Shown here piece after piece: positions 51,079 through 60,221 of a stretch of 64,000 bases of DNA; position 1 is the first letter of the stretch, and every line of letters starts with the position of its first letter. The position numbers were made by a program, and so were the translations under genes. Source of the DNA: an uncultured Ruminococcus sp. (GTDB lineage Bacteria; Bacillota; Clostridia; Oscillospirales; Ruminococcaceae); contig CAJTLC010000012.1 in NCBI GenBank assembly GCA_910576995.1, positions 1 through 64,000 on the forward strand, read 5' to 3'. Under the pieces are notes generated by a model, which had not been told where the DNA came from, did no database searches, and saw nothing but the letters and a program-made list of their open reading frames with translations.

Positions 51079-53463
51079 ATGAGTATAAATTCAGAATCGG
51101 CAAGAGCAAAATGGAACTCCTTGCTTGACCGCAGGGGATTCATTTTCCTCGACGGCGGAATGGGAACTATGCTTCAGGCGGCAGGCGTTGAAACGGGACA
51201 TATTCCCGAACTTCTCAATATTACCGCGCCCGAAGTTATAACCGATATCCATCGCCAATACGCGGAAAGCGGCGCGGATATAATCTACGCCAACACTTTC
51301 GGCGCAAACGCCTGCAAACTGAACGGCAGCGGATATTCCGTGCATGAAGTGATCTCGGCAGCCGTTGAAAACGCTAAAAATGCGGCGGTAGGCGCTCTTG
51401 TGGCTCTTGATATAGGACCTCTCGGTCAGCTTCTCGAACCGTCGGGTTCGCTCAGTTTCGAGCAGGCTTACGAATATTACAAGGAGATCGTGCTTGCAGG
51501 CTGCAATGCGGACGTAATAGTTATCGAGACGATGACCGATCTCTACGAAGTGAAAGCCGCTCTGCTTGCCGCCAGGGAAAATTCCGACAAGCCCGTTCTC
51601 GTTACCATGACTTTCGAGGAAAATATGCGCACGTTCACGGGAGTTTCCCCGGAATGCATGACAGCCGTTCTCGAAGGTCTCGGCGCGGACGCTATCGGCG
51701 TGAACTGCTCTCTCGGCCCTGATGAGCTTTATCCCGTGCTGGAGAAAATATGCAGTCTTACCGTGCTTCCCGTGATTGCGAAACCTAATGCAGGTCTGCC
51801 AGATCCCGTTACAAATAAGTTCAGCGTTTCTCCCGAGCAGTTCGCGGAAAGCGCCGTAAAACTCGCAAAAGCAGGCGTGAAAATTTTCGGGGGCTGCTGC
51901 GGAACTACTCCTGCGCATATTTCAGCCGTCGTAAACGCTCTTGAAGATATGGAATATTCGCCGTGCGATATAACTCGCCGCAGCGTTGTATGTTCAGCCG
52001 TAAATTTTGTAGAGATAAATCAGCCGCGCGTTATAGGCGAACGGATCAATCCCACGGGCAAAAAGAGATTCAAGCAGGCTCTTGCGGAGCATGACATCGA
52101 CTACATTCTCGGTCAGGCGGTCGAACAAGTTCATGCAGGCGCGGATATTCTCGACGTCAACGTGGGACTGCCCGAAATTGACGAAAAAGAAATGATGATA
52201 ACCGCGGTCAAGGCTATACAGGGCGTTTGCGATACGCCGCTTCAGCTTGATTCCACCATTCCTGCCGTAATTGAAGCGGGACTGCGCGTTTACAACGGAA
52301 AAGCCATCGTGAATTCCGTAAACGGCGAGGACGAATCTCTTGACGCAATTCTTCCGCTTGTAAAAAAATACGGAGCTGCCGTAGTTGGACTCACACTTGA
52401 TAAAAACGGAATTCCCAAAACGGCGGAGGGCAGATTTGCTATAGCGGAAAAAATCCTGAACCGCGCAATGGAATACGGAATCCCCAAAGAAGACGTTTTT
52501 ATAGATTGCTTAACGCTTACGGCTTCCGCTGAACAGTACGCCGTCCCCGCAACGCTCGACGCGCTTCATCGCGTAAAGACGGAACTTGGTCTACATACTG
52601 TGCTTGGCGTATCGAATATTTCATTCGGTCTGCCGAACCGTGAGACGATCACAAGAACTTTCCTGACAATGGCTCTCCAGAAAGGTCTCGATCTGCCGAT
52701 AATCAATCCGAATATAGATTCGATAATCGGCGCGGTAAGGGCATATAAGCTTTTGGCAGGCATCGACAGGAATTCCGAAGAATTCATCGCCGCCTATGCT
52801 CAGACCGACAACGCTCCCAAGCCCGTTACCGCCGATAAAGGCTCGCCCGATATTGCATATGCAGTCGAAAACGGTCTGAAAACCGACGCCATCAAAGCTG
52901 CAGAAAAACTTCTGGAAACGGAAGATCCCATGGATATAATCAATAATTGTCTGATTCCCGCGCTTGACAGTGCAGGCTCTAAATTTGAAAAAGGCACGAT
53001 ATTCCTGCCGCAGCTTATTCTTACGGCGGGAGCGGCGCAGGCTTGCTTCGAGATAATTCGCGAAAAGCTTGCCGCAAGCGGAAAATCAGCCGTATCAAAG
53101 GGAAAAGTCGTTCTTGCGACGGTCAAGGGAGATATTCACGATATCGGCAAAAATATTGTAAAAGTTCTGCTTGAAAGCTACGGATTTACAGTTATAGATC
53201 TTGGCAGAGACATTCCGCCCGAAACTGTGCTGAATGCCGCGATTGAAAATCAGGTGAAGCTTGTCGGATTGTCGGCTCTCATGACCACAACTCTCGGAGC
53301 GATGGCTGATACGGTCGCACTTTTGAATGAAAAGTATCCGCAGTGTAAAACGGTCGTAGGCGGCGCGGTTCTCACAGCGGAGTATGCCAAGCAGATAAAT
53401 GCCGATTTTTATGCAAAAGATGCCAAGCAAACGGTAGATATAGCTTCATCTGTTTACGAATAA
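51079..53463 (+). CDS. metH: Cobalamin-dependent methionine synthase, short form
   Basis: Transfers the methyl of methyltetrahydrofolate to homocysteine through cobalamin. The domains are: homocysteine-binding (1-290) with Zn ligands in GVNCSLGP and GGCCGTTP; pterin-binding (about 315-570, INPTGKKRFKQAL, DVNVGLPEID); cobalamin cap (about 595-675); and B12-binding (about 685-794) with the DIHDIGKN His loop. At 794 residues it lacks the C-terminal AdoMet reactivation domain, as is common in anaerobes, where a separate protein may do this job. ATG 51079 follows GAGGTGTTGAT. It is cotranscribed with pheA. Confidence 0.94.
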   Translation: MSINSESARAKWNSLLDRRGFIFLDGGMGTMLQAAGVETGHIPELLNITAPEVITDIHRQYAESGADIIYANTFGANACKLNGSGYSVHEVISAAVENAKNAAVGALVALDIGPLGQLLEPSGSLSFEQAYEYYKEIVLAGCNADVIVIETMTDLYEVKAALLAARENSDKPVLVTMTFEENMRTFTGVSPECMTAVLEGLGADAIGVNCSLGPDELYPVLEKICSLTVLPVIAKPNAGLPDPVTNKFSVSPEQFAESAVKLAKAGVKIFGGCCGTTPAHISAVVNALEDMEYSPCDITRRSVVCSAVNFVEINQPRVIGERINPTGKKRFKQALAEHDIDYILGQAVEQVHAGADILDVNVGLPEIDEKEMMITAVKAIQGVCDTPLQLDSTIPAVIEAGLRVYNGKAIVNSVNGEDESLDAILPLVKKYGAAVVGLTLDKNGIPKTAEGRFAIAEKILNRAMEYGIPKEDVFIDCLTLTASAEQYAVPATLDALHRVKTELGLHTVLGVSNISFGLPNRETITRTFLTMALQKGLDLPIINPNIDSIIGAVRAYKLLAGIDRNSEEFIAAYAQTDNAPKPVTADKGSPDIAYAVENGLKTDAIKAAEKLLETEDPMDIINNCLIPALDSAGSKFEKGTIFLPQLILTAGAAQACFEIIREKLAASGKSAVSKGKVVLATVKGDIHDIGKNIVKVLLESYGFTVIDLGRDIPPETVLNAAIENQVKLVGLSALMTTTLGAMADTVALLNEKYPQCKTVVGGAVLTAEYAKQINADFYAKDAKQTVDIASSVYE

Positions 53464-53465
53464 TA

Positions 53466-53674
53466 TTTTTACTTGTGCGGCATTATGTCAGGGGACGCTG
53501 TCCCCCGACACCCCCTGCATAAGGGACCAGTCCCTTATGAATCCCAATATTAAATTACTTATGTATCCACAAGGGATACATAAGTAATTTAAACTGAAAA
53601 CACAACGGCTGATTTCTATGCAAAGGATATAGAAAGACAAAGACCTTTGGCATAGCGTCATACAAGTAAAATTA
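53466..53674. repeat. Family C repeat, copy C2 (209 bp)
   Basis: Left end TTTTTACTTGTGCGGCATTA starts 2 bp after the metH stop; right end reads CATAGCGTCATACAAGTAAA. The interior holds GTCCCTTATGAATCCCAATA and an 18-bp hairpin (53551-53568 with 53574-53591). No coding potential. This covers nearly all of the 257-bp gap. Confidence 0.85.
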
Positions 53675-53720
53675 ATCTTCACAAACAGCTCAAGCTTTAC
53701 AAGTCTGCGAGGTGATTTTT

Positions 53721-54107
53721 ATGAGTCAGGATAATATGGTGGGCATTGTTTTTATTGCCATTCTCTTTTTTGCATTCGTGCTTCTGATGTCGGGCGGCGG
53801 AAATGAAAAATCTCCCGAACCCGATCAGCATAAAAAAGACGAGCTTGCGCGCGAAGTCCTCAAAGGCGGCAACATTGAGGAGATCGCGGAGCGCGAAAAG
53901 CTTGACCCTGAAGATATCGGCAAATGGAAAGACGAATATCTGGCTTATATCCTGAATTTAGCCGAGAATTTCGGGAAAACTCAGAATCAGATCGATCTGC
54001 TGACGGAGGATATCGAATGGTTCAAGAAGGCTTGCAAAGATCACATCGGCGACGATTGGGAAGAGAAAACTGATTTCGAAAACAGAGCAAGAATAAAATA
54101 TAAATAA
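53721..54107 (+). CDS. Small membrane-anchored helical protein (128 aa)
   Basis: An N-terminal membrane helix (about 5-23), a hydrophilic linker, then a helix-turn-helix-like segment (LAREVLKGGNIEEIAEREKL, ending in DIGKWKDEYLAYI) and a coiled-coil C-terminus with Trp pairs. The middle resembles the HTH of transposase-like or sigma-like domains, but its attachment to the membrane is unusual. ATG 53721 is preceded by GCGAGGTG. Not recognised. Confidence 0.75.
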   Translation: MSQDNMVGIVFIAILFFAFVLLMSGGGNEKSPEPDQHKKDELAREVLKGGNIEEIAEREKLDPEDIGKWKDEYLAYILNLAENFGKTQNQIDLLTEDIEWFKKACKDHIGDDWEEKTDFENRARIKYK

Positions 54108-54188
54108 TGCACAAAATTTCAAGCAAAAGCTTGTACATTCATACAAACTTTGAAAATATTTCGTCTTTTTGGACTCTGAAAATCACTA

Positions 54189-54231
54189 TAAGGTATCAGC
54201 TATAAATATTTGCACGCTGATACCTTATTTT
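54189..54231 (+). terminator. Terminator before the solute-binding lipoprotein gene
   Basis: TAAGGTATCAGC pairs with GCTGATACCTTA around a 15-base loop, followed by TTTT. Confidence 0.8.
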
Positions 54232-54247
54232 ATAGGAAGTGATAATT

Positions 54248-55651
54248 ATGAAAAGATGCAAAATAACTTTATGCTTAATCGTGCTTGCATTATCAATGAC
54301 TTTCGCCGCTTCATGTTCTTCGGGAACTAAAGATTCAAGTATGCTCATGAATGAAGCGAAATTCAGCGAGGACGGCAAGCCTGTTGTAACTATCGGAACT
54401 GTCGGATTTACTGACGAGATGTTCCTAAGCAAAAATAAAACGGCAAGACCGAAAGATATTATCGTCGAAATAGTTAATTATTCTGACGGCGTTGATAAGG
54501 ACTTGCCCGTTAATGAGCAGGAAAGAATAATACGGCAAAAAATTGACTCTGACTTTATTTCGGGAAACGCTCCCGACATTATGATAGCGGACAGCGAGGA
54601 AATTTACAGGCTGAACCGTCTTGGAATTCTCACCGACCTTTATCAGCTGATGGAGCAGTACGACGGCATAAAGAAAGACGATTTCACGGACTGCGCCCTT
54701 GAAGGGCTTACGATAGACGGTAAAATGCCCGCTATTCTGGAAAATTACTATATCAGAACCGCCGCCGCAAAAACCGAATTTGTGGGCAAAGAATACGAAA
54801 ACTGGACTGCCGCAGACGCCATGAGATTCTTCGGAACGACTGCCGAAAATCAGGATTTCTGCGAATATTTCGACGAGAGTTCTCTTGCGGATTATATGCT
54901 GAAACTGGAAGGCATAAACTGCGTTGACCTGAAAAATAATTCCTGCAATTTTGGCGGAGCTTTTACGGAACTGCTTGATTTCTGCAAGAAAAATCCCATT
55001 CAGGTGAGATCGTTCGAATACGCCGAAGATTTTGACGAATTAAAGCAAAAAGAGCGGCAATGCTACGGATTGAACGACGCTTTTCTCGTCTACGAAATTC
55101 CGATAAACAGCTTTTCGTCGGGTCTTGCAAGCGGCACTTTCGGATATCTCAACGAAGCCGATCTGACTTTTGTCGGATATCCCAGTGAAAACGGCTGCGG
55201 AGCTTATGTCACGCCTGCCATAAATAACGGTCTGATAGGGATTTGCAGCCAAAGCAGCAACAAAGAAGCCGCGTGGGAACTGCTCAACAAAATGATACAG
55301 CACCGCGTCCGCCCAGAAAAATCTGCGCATTCCGATGTAATGGGGATTCCCGTATTTAAATCGGAGTGGGAGTATTATTACGATCTCACCGAAGATCACA
55401 ACAGCTCAATAAATTCCAAAATATACACATATGACGGAAGCCGCGATACTGCGACATATATCACTCAGGAATATAAGGATATGCTGCGCGATTATATTTT
55501 AAGCGTTCCCGTCAACCCGTATACGCCCCGTTCGCTGGAATATATCATCGAGGAAGAGTGCGATCCCGTTATCATCGACAACCGCTCCGCCGAGGAAGCC
55601 GCTTCCATCATGCAGAACCGCATTGAAACTTATCTCAGCGAAAAAGATTAA
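54248..55651 (+). CDS. ABC sugar transporter solute-binding lipoprotein
   Basis: A family 1 extracellular binding protein for sugars or oligosaccharides, lipid-anchored. The lipobox is FAASC (Cys23). Domain features include the early GTVGFTDEMFLSKN region, SGNAPDIMIADSEEIYRLNR (lobe hinge), GLIGICSQSSNKEAAWELLN (common in family 1), and NTPYTPRSLE-like tail. 467 residues is typical. ATG 54248 follows TAGGAAGTGATAAT. No permease or ATPase genes are adjacent, so it must rely on transporters encoded elsewhere. The ligand may be a cellodextrin, by context only. Confidence 0.85.
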   Translation: MKRCKITLCLIVLALSMTFAASCSSGTKDSSMLMNEAKFSEDGKPVVTIGTVGFTDEMFLSKNKTARPKDIIVEIVNYSDGVDKDLPVNEQERIIRQKIDSDFISGNAPDIMIADSEEIYRLNRLGILTDLYQLMEQYDGIKKDDFTDCALEGLTIDGKMPAILENYYIRTAAAKTEFVGKEYENWTAADAMRFFGTTAENQDFCEYFDESSLADYMLKLEGINCVDLKNNSCNFGGAFTELLDFCKKNPIQVRSFEYAEDFDELKQKERQCYGLNDAFLVYEIPINSFSSGLASGTFGYLNEADLTFVGYPSENGCGAYVTPAINNGLIGICSQSSNKEAAWELLNKMIQHRVRPEKSAHSDVMGIPVFKSEWEYYYDLTEDHNSSINSKIYTYDGSRDTATYITQEYKDMLRDYILSVPVNPYTPRSLEYIIEEECDPVIIDNRSAEEAASIMQNRIETYLSEKD

Positions 55652-55724
55652 AGAATTGAAATATTAACGCAGATTTTAAATTTTATGCATAACTTCCAAA
55701 ATTCCGCACAATATTTCTACAGTT

Positions 55725-55736
55725 TGACAGTTGTCA
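55725..55736. promoter_or_regulatory. Dyad upstream of the endoglucanase promoter
   Basis: TGACA-GT-TGTCA, a perfect 5-bp dyad, lies 16 bp before the -35 box. A possible site for a regulator of the cellulase gene. Confidence 0.35.
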
Positions 55737-55752
55737 GATTTCACAAATTATA

Positions 55753-55781
55753 TTGACGTTTTTTAGAAATCGTGTTAAAAT
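55753..55781 (+). promoter_or_regulatory. Promoter of the endoglucanase gene
   Basis: TTGACG (55753-55758), 17-bp spacer, TAAAAT (55776-55781), about 50 bp before GGGAAGGA. Confidence 0.7.
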
Positions 55782-55843
55782 AGTAATAGCTATAAAATGA
55801 TGCACTGAACTTATAGCGAAATATTTTGGGAAGGACTATTAAA

Positions 55844-57979
55844 ATGAAAAAATCAAGAATTACACGCATTTTCAGCGTGGCAGCAGCTGCTGTCTGCATG
55901 GTTTCCGGTCTGAAATTCATGCCCCTTTTCGACAGCGCTGACGCAGCCGACGCTATGAATGCATTCGAGATCACACAGGACATGAAGATCGGCTGGAATC
56001 TCGGAAACTCATTCGACTCTACAGGAGTGGCGGGTCTTGCCGGAGAAACTGCCTGGGGAAATCCCAAGACCACTCAGGAAATGATCAAGGCTGTCAAGGC
56101 TAAGGGCTTCAATACCATCAGAATCCCTACTTCCTGGTATATGCACCTCGACGCCGATAATAAGATCGAACCTGAATGGCTCGACCGCGTTCAGGAAGTT
56201 ATCGACTGGTGTATCGCTGAGGATATGTATGTCATCCTTAATATGCATCACGAAAACTTCATTAACGTAGACGTTTTCACGGACGATACTCTTAATACCG
56301 CGCTCACAAAAGCTACAGCCATCTGGACTCAGCTTTCCGAGAGATTCGCTTCTTATGATCAGCACCTCGTTTTCGAGTGCATGAACGAAGCGCGTCAACT
56401 GAATAATCCGAATGTAGAGCAGTGGGGCAACGGCAGCGAGGATAACGGCTACACATGGAATTATGTAAATACTCTTAATGAGAATTTCGTAAATATCGTA
56501 AGAAATCAGGGTTCAGAGGAAAACAAGAACCGTCTGATCATGCTCCCCGGCTACTGCGCTTCTTCAAACGTTGCGGCGATACGAGCTGTAGATATCCCGG
56601 AGGATTCTGGAAATGTCGCGCTTTCCGTTCACGCTTACCTCCCCTACTTCTTCACCATGGCTACCGACGATAAGGCTAACCATGAATTCCCCGGAAAGAG
56701 CGGTTGGGGTGAAGATTACGAAGGCGCACTCAAGCAGTTCTTCGACAGCATGGACACAATTATAGATGAAAAGAATACGCCCATCGTTATCGGCGAATTC
56801 AGCGCGTCCAACTTCCATAATGTTGAATCGCGCTCGAATTGGGCAACTTACTACATCACGCAGGCTAAGAAAGTCGGAATTCCCTGCGTACTCTGGGATA
56901 ATAACGCTTATGATAACGTAAGCGATCCGGGCGAGGCTCACGGTTATCTCGATAGAAGCGACTGTTCATGGTATGAGGAATCCGAACCCGTTGTTGACGC
57001 AATGATGAAGGTTCTCGCCGACGATTCGATCGTTTGGGGCGACAGCAGCGCGCCTACGGTAAAACACGATGATATGTCTACGGGCAAGTACATCATAGAG
57101 GGATCGCACGATATCGACGCTTCCGTAAAGGACGGAAACTGCACTACGCCTATCGACCTTACATGGAAAGATATCGAAGGCAAGGATATCGCTATCAAAT
57201 ACACGGGAGATACTCCCGTTATCGCTTTCACGGACGCTGCATGGGACGGCTGGAAAGAAATAGTCGCCTATGACGTTGACAAAAACAAGGGCATCGCTTA
57301 CTTCTCGGCAGATCAGATCAAGGCGACTTGGGGCGAAGACAGTATTGATACTCTTGCGAAATTCTTCGTAAAAACAATGGGCAAGACTACGGTTGAGGGC
57401 GTTGCGCTTATCAACGCTTCGGGCGCGGTCGTTACTCCTCCCGAAGACGAAACTAAAAAATATTCTCTTGATCTCACCAAAAAGCCCGCAGATCAGCCCC
57501 TTATCCTCAAATTCAAGGGTGAAGCAGGCGCGTCGCTCAACGGCTGCGTAGGCTATATGGGCGAAGACTGGATGCAGATAGAATGGGAAACAACTATCGG
57601 CGCAGACGGCACTTCAACTGTTGAGATCAAAGATCTTCCTGCCGACGTTAAAAACGCCGAGGCGCAGATCTGGTGGAGCAGCGATAAAAACGCAGAAATG
57701 ACCGAATACACATTCGGAAAAGTCGTTGAACCTGATACCAATCCTTCCGAAACTGCCTATGGCGACGCTAACTGCGACGGCAAAGTTGAGATCGCTGACG
57801 CTACTCTCATTCTCCAGTTCCTCACTAACAAGGACGAATACTCTCTTACTGAACAGGGCATGAAAAATGCCGATGTTATAGGCGATAACGACGGTGTTAC
57901 CGCTCAGGACGCTCTCGTTATCCAGCAGATTGACGCAGGAATTTACAAGGTTACCGATCTTCCTTTAAAATCCGCATAA
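55844..57979 (+). CDS. Dockerin-bearing GH5 endoglucanase
   Basis: A secreted cellulase of 711 residues designed for cellulosome attachment. A signal peptide (1 to about 33) is followed by a GH5 barrel (about 40-385). The markers are GWNLGNSFDST, ETAWGNP, ILNMHHENF, the acid/base Glu182 in CMNEAR, His253 in SVHAYLPY and nucleophile Glu318 in IVIGEFSASN, fitting the GH5 subfamily 4 pattern. Two beta-rich accessory modules follow (about 390-530 and 540-635, possibly CBMs of ruminococcal types). A type I-like dockerin (about 640-711) has the two Ca loops DANCDGKVEIAD and DVIGDNDGVTAQD. Codon use looks biased toward high expression. ATG 55844 is used, since GGGAAGGA precedes and a longer frame adds only six residues. 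Confidence 0.95.
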   Translation: MKKSRITRIFSVAAAAVCMVSGLKFMPLFDSADAADAMNAFEITQDMKIGWNLGNSFDSTGVAGLAGETAWGNPKTTQEMIKAVKAKGFNTIRIPTSWYMHLDADNKIEPEWLDRVQEVIDWCIAEDMYVILNMHHENFINVDVFTDDTLNTALTKATAIWTQLSERFASYDQHLVFECMNEARQLNNPNVEQWGNGSEDNGYTWNYVNTLNENFVNIVRNQGSEENKNRLIMLPGYCASSNVAAIRAVDIPEDSGNVALSVHAYLPYFFTMATDDKANHEFPGKSGWGEDYEGALKQFFDSMDTIIDEKNTPIVIGEFSASNFHNVESRSNWATYYITQAKKVGIPCVLWDNNAYDNVSDPGEAHGYLDRSDCSWYEESEPVVDAMMKVLADDSIVWGDSSAPTVKHDDMSTGKYIIEGSHDIDASVKDGNCTTPIDLTWKDIEGKDIAIKYTGDTPVIAFTDAAWDGWKEIVAYDVDKNKGIAYFSADQIKATWGEDSIDTLAKFFVKTMGKTTVEGVALINASGAVVTPPEDETKKYSLDLTKKPADQPLILKFKGEAGASLNGCVGYMGEDWMQIEWETTIGADGTSTVEIKDLPADVKNAEAQIWWSSDKNAEMTEYTFGKVVEPDTNPSETAYGDANCDGKVEIADATLILQFLTNKDEYSLTEQGMKNADVIGDNDGVTAQDALVIQQIDAGIYKVTDLPLKSA

Positions 57980-58001
57980 AATACTAAATACGTTTTTAAA
58001 C

Positions 58002-58032
58002 GTCTCCCGAAATTTTTCGGGAGATGTTTTTT
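58002..58032 (+). terminator. Terminator after the endoglucanase gene
   Basis: TCTCCCGAAA-TT-TTTCGGGAGA with a following TTTTTT. Confidence 0.88.
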
Positions 58033-58095
58033 CATTTTATCAATTTTTTCGGCATACAATAGAATAATAAAACAGATGATACTCAGGAGAAAATT

Positions 58096-59967
58096 ATGAA
58101 TGAACACTTCACAATAGCTCTGGCAGGCTGCCCGAACGTTGGAAAATCGACGGTATTCAACGCGCTGACGGGCATGAAGCAGCATACGGGCAACTGGGCA
58201 GGAAAGACAGTCTCGTGCGCGGAGGGCTGCTTTAAATACGACGATAAGCAATTCACGCTTGCCGATATTCCCGGAATGTACTCCCTTTATGCCAATTCCG
58301 CCGAAGAAGCCGCCGCACGGGATTTCATCTGCTCCGAAAATGCGGACGCCGCCATTGTCGTATGCGACGCTTCCTGTTTGGAACGGAATCTTTATCTTGC
58401 TCTTCAGATCATGGAGATAATTCCCCGCACGCTTGTATGCGTGAATCTTATTGACGAAGCCGAAAAAAAGGGTATTCATATAAACGGCGAAAAACTTCGG
58501 GAATTGCTGGGCGTGCCTGTCGTGCTTACGTCGGCGCGAAGCAAAGCAGGACTTGACGAGCTTTGCCGTGAACTTAATATCATGGTATCGTCAGAATCCC
58601 CTCCTGAACCGCTGAAAGTTGAACTTCCCAAAGACATATGCGATGAGGATGAACGCCGCGAAACGCTTATTGACGCTTTATCACGAAAAGCCGCTGAAAT
58701 TGCCGATGAAACCGTCGTCTGCGATTCAAATGAACCCCATAAACGCGACAGAATTCTCGACCGATTATTCGTCAGCCCGAAGTCGGGAATTCCTATAATG
58801 CTGCTGCTGTTTGGTCTGGTCATGTGGATAACTATCGTAGGCGCAAATTATCCATCCGAACTGCTCAGCCGCGGACTTTTCTCACTGGGCGATTTTTTGT
58901 CCGAATCGCTGCTTGATATCGGCGCGCCGCAATGGGTGGAAGGAATTCTGATCCAAGGCGTTTACAAAGTTTCGGCTTGGGTCATCTCGGTAATGCTGCC
59001 GCCGATGGCGATATTCTTTCCGCTGTTCACGCTTCTGGAAGATTTCGGCTATCTGCCGCGGCTTGCGTTCAATCTGGACAGATGCTTCAAATGCGCCGGA
59101 GCCTGCGGAAAACAAGCGATAACCATGGCTATGGGACTTGGCTGCAACGCCTGCGGAGTTACGGGCTGCCGAATTATAGATTCGCCGCGTGAAAGACTGA
59201 TAGCCATAATCACCAATAATTTTATTCCGTGCAACGGCAGATTTCCCACAATAATTGCCATTATAGCCATGTTTTTCATTACCGTGGGCGGCGCGGCGGG
59301 AGGCATGATTTCCGCGGCAATACTTCTTGCTGTCATTCTCGTCGGCGTACTGATAACGCTGCTGACGTCTTTTCTGCTGTCGAAAACCCTGCTTAAAGGT
59401 CACGCGGCATCATATACGCTGGAGCTTCCGCCGTATCGCGCGCCGCAGGTTGGAAAAGTACTTATCCGCTCGCTGCTGGACAGAACAATATTCGTACTGG
59501 CGCGAGCCTGTACAGCCGCAGTACCATGCGGAATGCTTATCTGGCTGCTCGCAAATATCCACATAAACGGCGTAAGTATCTTATCAATGACGGCTGATTT
59601 TCTTGAACCCTTGGGCAATCTCATGGGACTGGACGGCGTTATAATCATGGCTTTTTTACTGGGATTTCCTGCAAACGAAATTGTAATACCGATAATACTT
59701 ATGACGTATCTTTCCCAGGGCAGTCTCATAGAAATAAGCGACAGAGCTGCGCTGTCGGAGATTCTCACGGCTCACGGCTGGACTCTGAAAACTGCCGTAT
59801 GCATGGTGATCTTCACGCTTTTTCACTTTCCGTGCGCAACCACCTGCATGACAATACGCAAGGAAACGGGCAGTCTGAAATGGACGGCGGTAAGCTTTCT
59901 GCTGCCTACCCTGATCGGCGTTATCCTTTGCATTTCCACAAACCTTATATTCAACATTTTTACTTAA
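58096..59967 (+). CDS. feoB: Ferrous iron transporter FeoB
   Basis: A GTP-dependent Fe(II) importer. Residues 1-160 form the G domain: G1 AGCPNVGKST, G2 TGNWAGKT, G3 DIPGMYSL, G4 VNLIDEA. A helical GDI-like domain leads to eight to ten membrane helices with the two Gate regions (LPRLAFNLDRCFKCAGACGK and a later VLARACTAAVPCGM). Unusually many Cys are in the first Gate. At 623 residues it is on the short side. No feoA neighbour is present. ATG 58096 follows AGGAGAAAAT. Confidence 0.95.
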   Translation: MNEHFTIALAGCPNVGKSTVFNALTGMKQHTGNWAGKTVSCAEGCFKYDDKQFTLADIPGMYSLYANSAEEAAARDFICSENADAAIVVCDASCLERNLYLALQIMEIIPRTLVCVNLIDEAEKKGIHINGEKLRELLGVPVVLTSARSKAGLDELCRELNIMVSSESPPEPLKVELPKDICDEDERRETLIDALSRKAAEIADETVVCDSNEPHKRDRILDRLFVSPKSGIPIMLLLFGLVMWITIVGANYPSELLSRGLFSLGDFLSESLLDIGAPQWVEGILIQGVYKVSAWVISVMLPPMAIFFPLFTLLEDFGYLPRLAFNLDRCFKCAGACGKQAITMAMGLGCNACGVTGCRIIDSPRERLIAIITNNFIPCNGRFPTIIAIIAMFFITVGGAAGGMISAAILLAVILVGVLITLLTSFLLSKTLLKGHAASYTLELPPYRAPQVGKVLIRSLLDRTIFVLARACTAAVPCGMLIWLLANIHINGVSILSMTADFLEPLGNLMGLDGVIIMAFLLGFPANEIVIPIILMTYLSQGSLIEISDRAALSEILTAHGWTLKTAVCMVIFTLFHFPCATTCMTIRKETGSLKWTAVSFLLPTLIGVILCISTNLIFNIFT

Positions 59968-59969
59968 TA

Positions 59970-60204
59970 TACAAAAATCTATTTTACTATGCTGCATTAT
60001 GCAAGAGGACTTTGACTCTCTGTATCTTTTGTATAGGGAATTGTCTTTATCGTCCCTGTTCAAATTACTTATGTACCCTTCGGGTGCATAAGTAATTTAA
60101 TATTGGGATTCATAAGGGACAATGTCCCTTATGCAGAGGGGGTTCGGGGGAGACAGAGTCTCCCCTGACATAATGCTGCACGAGTAAAAACAGATTTCTG
60201 TACA
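59970..60204. repeat. Family C repeat, longest copy C3 (235 bp)
   Basis: Ends TACAAAAATCTATTTTAC (left) and GTAAAAACAGATTTCTGTA (right) are inverted matches and extend the family ends by about 15 bp. The core is reversed compared with C2: AAATTACTTATGTACCC with a TTC loop, then TATTGGGATTCATAAGGGAC. It starts 3 bp after the feoB stop and finishes 8 bp before the ribosome-binding site of the next gene. Confidence 0.85.
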
Positions 60205-60221
60205 TATCAAGGAGTGATAAT

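Noticed and set aside
51040..51090. B12 or SAM riboswitch in front of metH
   Set aside because: metH starts 9 bp after pheA, leaving no room for a leader RNA; nothing of the kind appears before pheA.
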